Source: Harmothoe impar
Lineage: Eukaryota; Annelida; Polychaeta; Phyllodocida; Polynoidae
Direction: 5' to 3'
Assembly (NCBI GenBank): GCA_947462335.1
Contig: OX381705.1
Span: forward strand, 32,449,070 to 32,513,069
Length of the DNA: 64,000 nucleotides
Each line of letters opens with the position of its first letter. The first letter of the stretch is position 1. Shown here piece after piece: positions 12,188 to 19,563 of the stretch. Position numbers and translations under genes: made by a program. Below the pieces are notes generated by a model that did no database searches, was not told where the DNA came from, and saw nothing but the letters and a program-made list of their open reading frames with translations.

Positions 12188-12545
12188 ATGGACCCTATTT
12201 TATCATGATCCCCAGCATGGAGGTTCTTTGAGTTTTGCCCCCCCCCCCACCACTGAGGGCCTGTTTTCTATTGTGGGCTGTTGCCACCGCCCTCCCCAAA
12301 TAATATGGATGATATTTCTATTTAAATCAAATGATGTTTCCTTTTCATATTAATTGGATTGAGTAGGTAGAAAGTTCTAATAGTATGCAAGGTCAGTGAA
12401 CTTCACATTTTACAGACATATTTTTTTCAAAACGTGACATCATGCACAGGCCAACCCTCCCTCCCCCCCTTGTCACGCTTTGTCACAAATTTCTGACCCC
12501 CCTCCCCCCCTAGGGCGTGACATCATTTATGGACGACCCCATATA

Positions 12546-13009
12546 CACCTTCACTTCAGCATAAAGAAACAGCTAGTGCATTATTGTACTGTCAGCAAGA
12601 ATAGTACATGCGCGTGTAAGCGTACATATGCTATTTAGGCTCGTTGCCATAAGGAGGGCATTTCTGGTATCAAATGCTATAACCCTCCTGTAGAAGAAGT
12701 GCATTCAATGTCCATGGTAAATCCTATCCGTGTACACTGATGTAGGGTCATTTTCCTATTTCAATGAGCAGAATTCCTTCCTTTAATTTGTAAACAAGGT
12801 AAGATCATGAAAGTTTCTTGTATCTTTGTGGAAGGAATTCCAAGTAATGCTGTTCTGGCGTCATCAGTATGTATTCACTCAAGTTCCTCTCATGCCAGTG
12901 TCATTTATCAATTTCTAATTTCAATTAAGAAAACAGAGTTAATTATCTTAACCAGTCAAATGGAATCAAACAATTGCAACCTGCTGTATTAATGGCTTAT
13001 ATTGGATTA
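12546..13009. other. Gene-free spacer left of the Ngaro block
   Basis: This is AT-rich and includes a featureless frame at 12807-12992. I looked here for the missing A1 repeat of element E1 and did not find it. Confidence 0.55.
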
Positions 13010-13253
13010 CAATCTAGAGGATAGTGCAGGAGCATGTAGTCCATAAACTGCGCAGCCCCACCTCTTGTCCCAACATCGAAGGGACTGGAGGAGGCTGTGG
13101 TAAAACACTGGTCGATAGCTTCCGGGTCTCATGTCAATATGGCCTTTGTCACCATCGTGGATATTCCAAAGGGCACTGGCCCAATCCCTGGTAGATGTAA
13201 TCCGATTGACTGATCTCATTTCAATATGATTAAATGTTTTGCTCAAGAATCCC

Positions 13254-14111
13254 ATGGAGGTGCCCCTGGCTCCTGGCCCTAGCTCTGCCCTGGATGAATC
13301 GAGCTGTAGTTTATGCCAACGCAATGCTGTAATTTCAGGCAGCTCTTCAGACAGCACCGGGTCGTCTACGGAATCCGAGGGGTTTCCAACCCCCCGGGCC
13401 CTCATAAATACATACAGAGGATCACGGCACATGGAGGAGGCACTCGCCCGCCAGTACCCCTCCATGGGCCGCCCCGCAGGTAACACCAGTGTTTCTTCAT
13501 ACAAAGCATGCCTTCCCCCGGATATGCGGAAGAAGGTAAAGAAAGAAAAACGTGATCTGGTGCTCCCGGAGTATGTATGTGCATTCACCAGAATGATGCT
13601 GCCCCGCGTGGAACGAGGCAGCACACTCCACGCCATGATTACACACCTGTCCCAGGTGGCCGAGGACACCACTGCCCGCGGCTTCGGGGGCCCATTGTTG
13701 TGGTCACAAACGTGCCTCGACCACATAAATGAGTCCCCCGCAACATGGAAGGACACAGCCATGTTCGCCTAAGAGAGAACCCGCATCAGCTGGTTACACC
13801 CCTCAGACACACACGCCACACTACGTCTCGCGTGTCCCGACTATAATGAGGACAAGTGTAAACACACAGAGCAGCATGCCATGGGCCCGGTCATGCTGGC
13901 CCACTGCTGTAATGTATGCCTAGCCCTGTTCAGAAAGGAGCACTACCATGTCGGCCGGGGGTGCGCGAAAGCAAAGCGCATCTTCGGTGGAGGTGGTGGA
14001 CCGCCTAACCAGCAGACGGGCAAACACGACGCAAACAGCAACGAGAAGCGGGGAGCAACAGCTGGCAACAGCCAGCAGAAACAGCAGCCGCCCGCACAGT
14101 CAAAAAACTAG
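13254..14111 (+). CDS. E1 gag-like protein, interrupted by one in-frame stop
   Basis: This is the putative structural (Gag-like) protein of E1. The first ATG at 13254 has a good context (G at +4); the frame is closed upstream by TGA at 13227. The N-terminal part is Ser-rich with a CxxC. The middle (LPPDMRKK..., LPEYVCAFTRMM, QVAEDT, ATWKD) aligns in order with E2 Gag (LSPPEYIWGLFRLMKD, QVVEDA, ITWED). A TAA at 13770-13772 breaks the frame at codon 173. The same frame then continues with a CPDYNEDKC ... AHCCNVC ... GC zinc-binding motif matching the one in E2, and stops at TAG 14109-14111. The stop is either an inactivating mutation or a readthrough site. Confidence 0.75.
14102..14108 (+). promoter_or_regulatory. 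-1 ribosomal frameshift heptamer A-AAA-AAC
   Basis: In the gag frame the last codons read TCA AAA AAC TAG. The heptamer therefore has the exact X XXY YYZ phase of a canonical -1 slippery site and directly precedes the gag stop. The pol frame is the -1 frame and is open across this point. Nine bases downstream, GGGCGGC (14118-14124) can pair with GCCGCCC (14184-14190), a possible stimulatory stem. The heptamer and phase are seen; use in vivo is inferred. Confidence 0.75.
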
Positions 14112-16717
14112 AAGGCAGGGCGGCACAGGCGGCAGCGGGCGTCACAAGACAGGTATGTGTTTATAAAACAACCCACCACGTGGGCCGCCCCAATGTTGAT
14201 AAACACGGCCCACGTGCAGGGCCCCCACCCGTCGTTAATAACATGCAGCACACCGCTGCGCCCCCTGCCAGCACGCCCGGGAACCCGCAGGCCGCGGCCC
14301 CACACACCAAATATAACAATTTCAATCATAGCAGTAGCATAACAGTCAGTCACTGCGCCACTCCGCACGCCGATGGCGCCAGCACACCGCTCCTTGGGGC
14401 CCCCTACAACGAATATAACAATTTCAATCAGAACAGTAGCATAAGAGTCACGCACTGCGCCACACCGCAGTCACCGCGTCTCGGCACACTGCACCATGGG
14501 GCCCACAACGATGAATACAACAAATTCAATCACGCTAGTAGCATTCATGTCTGTGCATCATCACAAGGACGGACTGAAGCCGTAGCGGACAAACACGGCA
14601 CTGACGCCGCATTTAAATCCACGCACACCGGCCCCGCCCGGCAGCGCCCGGCGGCTGCTCCCAGCAGGGAGCCCTGCCAACACGACGGACCGCCCCCCGG
14701 TCCCGACTTGGCCCACTCCGGCCTAGTGGAGATAAACACGTTGCAACCTGGAGCCCAGACGGACATTACCAGCACGCACGTGGACGCAACCAACACCCTC
14801 CAGCAACCAGCCCACACGCTGGAGGGCCCAAACCAGCATGCCCTGGAGGACATACCAGCATTCCTACGGCAGGTCTCATACCCACACATGGTATGCGATG
14901 CACAGGAGGACTGTGAGGAAGCGCTGGACATGTTCCACCAGATCGCCCCCACCCTGGAGGAGGGGGAATCCCGATCCAACCCTGCCACACCCGACAACCA
15001 GAACCAGCTGTTCAATGACTACCACAACTGGCCGTTCCCCGACTACACCATGGCACCGGACATGGCCATTATGTACGACAAGGCACGGGCGGCGGGGGCA
15101 CCAAACTGGAAAGGTGCCCGCATCCCCCTGCCCACTACACTTAACGTGGAGAGGTGGAGGCAGGAGGCTACAGGGCACCCAGAGGATGGGACGGTTATTG
15201 ACGGTATAGTATATGGGTACCCAATACAGTACACAGGGGGACCCAGGTACAACGCAATGACCATTAACAACCACCCTTCCGCCACACACTACCCCCGGCA
15301 GGTGGAAGCCTACCTACAGGAGGAAGTCAATCTGAACGCCCTGGAGGGCCCCATGGACAGACCCCCCTTCACGCCATGGTTTGCATGCAGCCCATTAATG
15401 ACCAGAGACAAGTCTGAAAAAGGGGCACACAGAATTATTGTAGACCTATCATACCCAGAAGGGGGTGTCAACTCATGCATACAAAAAAGATGGTATAATG
15501 GTAGGCCGGTACAGCACTCACTCCCAACAGTCCCGGAGGCACTGAAGATCATCACAGCAATGGGCAGGGAGGGGGTAATGGCCGCCATCATGGACCTCAG
15601 CCGTGCTTATCGCCATTTCCCAGTGGACATAATGGACTGGCCATTAATGGTCATGGGCCATGAAGGCAAGTACTATGTTGACAGGGCACTGCCATTCGGC
15701 GCCCCCATGTCGTCATACACCATGCAGCAAGCAGCAGGCTTCATTGTTAGAGCCCTGGAGAGAAAAGGGGTCACAGCGCTCATGTACCTGGACGACGTCA
15801 TCATAATAAGCAAGGATGGCCCCACGGCAGCAGACCATTATGAAACCACAAGAGAGCTCCTCACAGGCCTAGGCCTAGTCATAGCGGAAAAGAAATGCCA
15901 GCCACCATCCCCGGCAGTAACATGGCTGGGAATCAAGATTGATATAGACAACAACCAGATATCTATACCACCGCTGAAGCTAGAAGAGATACATACTAGC
16001 TTGGCAAACACCTCAAAGAAAACCACCCTCACAGTTAAACAGCTACAGCAGGCTATAGGAAGAATAGCACACCTGGCCAAGGCGGTCAACCCAGCCCGCC
16101 TGTTCATGGCCCGCCTCCTCACAGCACTCAGGGAGAGCACAGGGGACACGATTCCAGTCACCCCGGCCATTAAGGCAGACCTGAACTGGTTCACCAGGTT
16201 CTTATACCAATACAATGGAAAGAACATCATCCCACATGGCAGGTGCGTCAGGACAATATGGGCCGACGCCTGCATGGGAGCTGGGGGCGCCACTGATAGC
16301 AAGCGTTGCTATTCATTCAAATTCCCGCCGGAGGTGAAAGATGGAAAAGACATACACCACCTGGAGGCAATGAACTGTGTGGCTGCTGCAAGACGGTTCT
16401 CATGTGCGGCAGACAAAGGCGGCATAATACTCATATGCTGCGACAACTCTGCTAGCATAGAATCGTTCAAAGGAGGCGCGGCAAGAGACAGCATCCTGGC
16501 AGCATGCTCCAGGGCGCTATGGTACCTCGCGGCAAAGCACCAGATCACGTTTCAATACAAGCATATCCCGGGGAAGCTCATGGACATTGCTGATGCATTA
16601 TCACGAGCCCCTCTCACTAGTGTAGACGCCGCCAGGGCGCGGCGCCTCATTGATGAACATAATCTCCACCCAGTTAATATTAAGGTAGCTCTGTACAACA
16701 TGTCTCCCTTTATGTAG
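14108..16717 (+). CDS. E1 Pol: reverse transcriptase and RNase H
   Basis: Pol copies the element RNA. No ATG begins it near gag: the -1 frame is open through the gag end, and the first in-frame ATG is at 14243, so a gag-pol fusion by frameshifting fits best. The first ~250 residues are a low-complexity linker that includes three ~34-residue repeats. The RT domain shows RIIVDLSYPEGG, IMDLSRAYRHFPV, LPFGAPMSS and the catalytic YLDD (15785-15796). RNase H follows with Asp in WADA (16265), Glu in HHLEAMN (16364), Asp in CCDN (16442) and Asp in DIADALSRA (16592), so all four acidic residues are kept. The reading frame is intact. There is no protease or DDE integrase. Confidence 0.93.
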   Translation, partial: LEGRAAQAAAGVTRQVCVYKTTHHVGRPNVDKHGPRAGPPPVVNNMQHTAAPPASTPGNPQAAAPHTKYNNFNHSSSITVSHCATPHADGASTPLLGAPYNEYNNFNQNSSIRVTHCATPQSPRLGTLHHGAHNDEYNKFNHASSIHVCASSQGRTEAVADKHGTDAAFKSTHTGPARQRPAAAPSREPCQHDGPPPGPDLAHSGLVEINTLQPGAQTDITSTHVDATNTLQQPAHTLEGPNQHALEDIPAFLRQVSYPHMVCDAQEDCEEALDMFHQIAPTLEEGESRSNPATPDNQNQLFNDYHNWPFPDYTMAPDMAIMYDKARAAGAPNWKGARIPLPTTLNVERWRQEATGHPEDGTVIDGIVYGYPIQYTGGPRYNAMTINNHPSATHYPRQVEAYLQEEVNLNALEGPMDRPPFTPWFACSPLMTRDKSEKGAHRIIVDLSYPEGGVNSCIQKRWYNGRPVQHSLPTVPEALKIITAMGREGVMAAIMDLSRAYRHFPVDIMDWPLMVMGHEGKYYVDRALPFGAPMSSYTMQQAAGFIVRALERKGVTALMYLDDVIIISKDGPTAADHYETTRELLTGLGLVIAEKKCQPPSPAVTWLGIKIDIDNNQISIPPLKLEEIHTSLANTSKKTTLTVKQLQQAIGRIAHLAKAVNPARLFMARLLTALRESTGDTIPVTPAIKADLNWFTRFLYQYNGKNIIPHGRCVRTIWADACMGAGGATDSKRCYSFKFPPEVKDGKDIHHLEAMNCVAAARRFSCAADKGGIILICCDNSASIESFKGGAARDSILAACSRALWYLAAKHQITFQYKHIPGKLMDIADALSRAPLTSVDAARARRLIDEHNLHPVNIKVALYNMSPFM
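14147..14158 (+). other. Possible 5' splice site in E1
   Basis: AGACAG|GTATGT at 14147-14158 is a strong donor match lying just past the frameshift site. The exon would end at 14152 after a full codon of the pol frame. Joining to the AG at 16733-16734 keeps the frame into the tyrosine recombinase, which has no ATG of its own. This is inference from phase and motif only. Confidence 0.35.
14309..14560 (+). repeat. Three ~102-bp tandem repeats in the pol linker
   Basis: Units starting at about 14309, 14412 and 14513 encode YNNFNHSSSITVSHCATP, YNNFNQNSSIRVTHCATP and YNKFNHASSIHVC-type segments. Divergence among them is modest. They lie before the RT domain in a region with no known fold. The conserved residues suggest selection on the peptide, but its role is unknown. 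Confidence 0.8.
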
Positions 16718-16734
16718 GTACATTTGCTAGGCAG

Positions 16735-17676
16735 CTAGCAACGGCCGCAGCAAGGCGCCAGAAGCTAGCCCACCGCCCGGGGACAACAGCAAACAGGACG
16801 TCCACCATCAACCTATACGTCGCATTCAGCTGCTATGCAGGCATCAAGTATGATGCTCCCCGCCCGGAGCACATATGCTGGTTCCTGGAGTATCTGGCCA
16901 CACAGACTGACGTCACGGGCACCATTAGCAACCATCTAGCTAGCCTAAGAACTTACTTTACGCTGGCCGGCATCAATACCCAGCCCTTGTACTCACACCC
17001 AGTGCTAAACGCCATGAGGGCAATGACTATTACCCTCAGACATGTACCAGAGTCGAAGCTCCCAGCCACCCCGGAGCTGCTCAGGGCATGCCTCATGAAC
17101 CTGGGGCTCATTCAATACCCATATCACATTAGGGCGGCCATCCTGCTCATGTTTGCAGGGTTCTTCAGACGAAGCAATGTGGCCCCACGAACAATAGCCA
17201 CATTCGATAAGACGAGACAGTTCACCAGGGGGGACATGGTCATCAGACACTCACATGTCGATGTAGCCCTTAAATGGTCAAAGACAATGCAGACGTCCAA
17301 GGCACCCACTATGATTGTGCTAACCAAAATACCGGGTAGCCCGCTCTGCCCCCACACAGCCATCAAAAGACTCACTAGGCACTTCCCCACAGTTCACCCA
17401 GACCAACCGCTACTCACATATAGTGACGGCAACCCCATGACCATTAGGTACATCCGGTCACAGTGGATTACCCTACTGAGGTCAGTTGGAGCTGACCCAC
17501 ACAAGCTTAGCTTGCACAGCCTCCGCAGGGGAGGCGCCGCATTCGCCTACAAGAATGGAGCTAGACTCCAGGACATCAAGGCTCAGGGAACCTGGGCCTC
17601 TGACGCCGTGGAGGCGTATATTAAGCCTACAGCATCCCAGGCTACAACGGTGCATGCCGTATTCGCTAAACTATGA
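16735..17676 (+). CDS. E1 tyrosine recombinase
   Basis: This enzyme would integrate the circular DNA copy by cutting and rejoining through a tyrosine, without the 3' processing used by retroviral integrases. The frame is open from 16684, overlaps the end of pol in the -1 frame, and has no ATG until 16987, inside the conserved part. Splicing (AG at 16730 or 16734) or recoding is therefore likely. The catalytic set is complete: Arg in FFRRSNV (17167-17172), HSLRR with His at 17515 and Arg at 17524, Trp in GTW (17593) and the nucleophile Tyr in EAYIKP (17617). The N-terminal SAM-like DNA-binding part reads as INLYVAFSCYAGI and following. The frame is intact. Confidence 0.9.
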   Translation, partial: LATAAARRQKLAHRPGTTANRTSTINLYVAFSCYAGIKYDAPRPEHICWFLEYLATQTDVTGTISNHLASLRTYFTLAGINTQPLYSHPVLNAMRAMTITLRHVPESKLPATPELLRACLMNLGLIQYPYHIRAAILLMFAGFFRRSNVAPRTIATFDKTRQFTRGDMVIRHSHVDVALKWSKTMQTSKAPTMIVLTKIPGSPLCPHTAIKRLTRHFPTVHPDQPLLTYSDGNPMTIRYIRSQWITLLRSVGADPHKLSLHSLRRGGAAFAYKNGARLQDIKAQGTWASDAVEAYIKPTASQATTVHAVFAKL

Positions 17677-17701
17677 ACTCAAAAACAACAAACTCTACCT
17701 T

Positions 17702-17840
17702 GGACTACATAGGGTCTAAAATGTTCATATCTTATCACACAAAATGCACCTTTGTGTTTTATTGTTAACCACTACACATTACAATGTTTTACCTCCACAA
17801 ATAAATGTTATTATCAAAACGTCTGCCTCTAGTTATAATG
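17702..17840 (+). repeat. E1 repeat B1
   Basis: This 139-bp sequence starts GGACTACATAGGG and ends AGTTATAATG. It recurs at 23408-23546 with no difference that I can see. It lies 25 bases after the E1 recombinase stop and carries AATAAA at 17800-17805, a likely polyadenylation signal for E1 transcripts. Confidence 0.9.
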
Positions 17841-18071
17841 ATTGGACAACACGAGTATATTATAGTTTGGTATTTTATCCTGTGAAGTTATGCAGTTACA
17901 TTTTTAGGGACCTGGGGTCCTGAGTAAAATACCTTTAACAATAACTTGAACCTTTTTAACTGTCAGATTATACATTTTTGAATGTCGAGTGACATTAACA
18001 CACATAGGGTTATACCAGATGAACAGTGAGATACAAATGTTTTATGAGGTGTCCATGTGTACCTGAGAGGC
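17837..18071 (-). repeat. E2 repeat B2 (outer)
   Basis: This 235-bp copy of B runs from AATGATTGG to ACCTGAGAGGC on the plus strand. It forms the 3' terminus of E2. The first four bases (AATG) coincide with the end of E1 repeat B1. Confidence 0.9.
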
Positions 18072-18128
18072 GTACACGCGGTAGTAGTATAACTACCGTA
18101 CAATAAGATATTGGTGTGGGCGGGTGGG

Positions 18129-18350
18129 AAGCTGTTGTCCACGCCGCAAATAACACACAAGTGGTGACGTAGTACACGAGTACACAGGCGCTAGGCGGCA
18201 GCACTGCGCCTGGGGGTTTTTAGTTCTTGTCCCCACACCAGGGGGAGTAGGGGTGGTGATGACAGGTCCTGCGGAGGTAGGTGTCTCACACCTGTAGAAG
18301 TCTTTGTAGTCCTACACATTAAACATAATTTTACAATTAATGTCCCAATG
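18129..18350 (-). repeat. E2 repeat A2 (internal)
   Basis: This 222-bp copy of A runs from AAGCTGTTGTCC to TCCCAATG on the plus strand and matches 22984-23205 throughout. It overlaps B1 by the four bases AATG. That junction should equal the junction of the circular intermediate. Confidence 0.9.
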
Positions 18351-18581
18351 ATTGGACAACACGAGTATATTATAGTTTGGTATTTTATCCTGTGAAGTTA
18401 TGCAGTTACATTTTTAGGGACCTGGGGTCCTGAGTAAAATACCTTTAACAATAACTTGAACCTTTTTAACTGTCAGATTATACATTTTTGAATGTCGAGT
18501 GACATTAACACACATAGGGTTATACCAGATGAACAGTGAGATACAAATGTTTTATGAGGTGTCCATGTGTACCTGAGAGGC
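18347..18581 (-). repeat. E2 repeat B1 (internal)
   Basis: This is a 235-bp copy of B. Its inner end overlaps the recombinase gene: the last nine codons and the stop (18581-18552) are encoded within the repeat. The outer copy B2 therefore also carries that coding tail. Confidence 0.9.
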
Positions 18582-19535
18582 AAACAGAGCTGACAGTCTG
18601 GCAGCGACTCTAAATGAGGACTTGTGGGGCGTATATGCTTTCATACCATTCTTGGATTTCCAGGTTCCATGTCTAGCTATGTCCTCCAGGGGGCAGTTAG
18701 CTAGGAGGGCGGCATGAGTACCCCCGCGCCTCAGGGAGTGCATGCTGATTTCACCTGCGTATGGGCAGCCCTTGTGTTTGAGGCCGGTCTGGAGGACCAG
18801 TGACATCTGACCGGGGGTGAGGGGAGTGCCCAAAGGTGTGATGAAGGCTGGGGACCCTGGAGGAGCCGGGGTGTTGAGCACATAGTCATCCCATGCCTTA
18901 GCTGGGCAGGCTGCACTTCCCTTGAGCCTAGGGAGAGCGAGCACTGTTGGTAGAGATCCTCTTTTTATAGTTTTACTTGACCTAATTACTAAGAACAGTC
19001 CATTTTTGTCGCTAGTGACATCTCTCCTGAGGAGAGTATGGGGCCCCCTCCACAACAACACTGAGGGGGCCAGGAGGTTGGAGGATCTCAGAAATGAGAA
19101 AAAGCCAATGCACAATGCAGCTTTTACTACTAGACCGCTAGGGGATGCATCTAAGTAATCACAGATATGGAGCACATCCAGGGGCGTCAGAGGAGGCGCT
19201 GGAGAGGGAGTATGGGGGTTCAGCAGGGCAGCTCCAGTTGCTACCTGCTTAGCCTGCCTAGAGACAAGGGCTGCTGGGTTTCCCTCTCTGTCTGCAATCC
19301 AGACCACTGCCCCAGATGTATAACACTTCCTTGAAATTGGTGAACGTAGGGAATTGGCCAAGTACTGCTGATATAAGCAGCCATCCATGATGGATGGGTG
19401 GAGGACATCGACACCGTAGGAGATGGCGTATGTGAGGTACATGGTGGCATGTCGTTCCCGGTTCTCTTTGGTGCCTTGAGTCAATGCAGCATTATAGGAG
19501 GCGATTGTCTGGTCCCCCAGCGGGGTTCCTGCGGG
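18552..19535 (-). CDS. E2 tyrosine recombinase
   Basis: This is the integration enzyme of E2. The frame opens after TAA at 19538-19536 and has no ATG before the conserved region. TTTAACCCGCAG just upstream resembles a 3' splice site, so the start is probably supplied by splicing or recoding. Catalytic residues are all present: Arg in SFLRSSNLL, His and Arg in MHSLRRGG, Trp in HGTW and the nucleophile Tyr in MKAYTP. Length is about 320 residues, usual for Ngaro recombinases. The C-terminal tail lies in repeat B1. It follows pol by about 30 bases. Confidence 0.9.
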   Translation of the reverse strand, partial: PAGTPLGDQTIASYNAALTQGTKENRERHATMYLTYAISYGVDVLHPSIMDGCLYQQYLANSLRSPISRKCYTSGAVVWIADREGNPAALVSRQAKQVATGAALLNPHTPSPAPPLTPLDVLHICDYLDASPSGLVVKAALCIGFFSFLRSSNLLAPSVLLWRGPHTLLRRDVTSDKNGLFLVIRSSKTIKRGSLPTVLALPRLKGSAACPAKAWDDYVLNTPAPPGSPAFITPLGTPLTPGQMSLVLQTGLKHKGCPYAGEISMHSLRRGGTHAALLANCPLEDIARHGTWKSKNGMKAYTPHKSSFRVAARLSALFASQVHMDTS

Positions 19536-19563
19536 TTAAACATAAATACACTATTAAAATGAG

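Larger units (their letters stand above)
10839..12540. mobile_element. Non-autonomous DNA transposon with GGGGCCGTCCATAAATG ends
   Basis: The left end GGGGCCGTCCATAAATGATG (10839) and the right end (to 12540) are inverted repeats of about 27 bp with one mismatch. They are followed by C-rich subterminal tracts and a GTCACGCTTTGTCAC-type motif in both arms. ATATA directly flanks both ends (10834-10838 and 12541-12545), consistent with a 5-bp target duplication. The 1.7-kb interior has no transposase frame and contains a nested MITE (11223-11892) plus two direct copies of a host-like segment (10970-11219 and 12014-12187). Similar ends are known to be widespread among animals; the exact superfamily is not assigned here. 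Confidence 0.75.

Noticed and set aside
13007..13762. 251-codon minus-strand frame opposite E1 gag
   Set aside because: It is antisense to the gag coding region, has no domain, and gag has a homologue in E2 that confirms the plus strand as coding.
14545..15289. Several minus-strand and alternate-frame frames inside E1 pol
   Set aside because: They are shadows of the reverse transcriptase gene, whose motifs are intact.
16700..16717. CCCTTTA as a second frameshift site between E1 pol and the recombinase
   Set aside because: The heptamer is not in the slippery phase of the pol frame.
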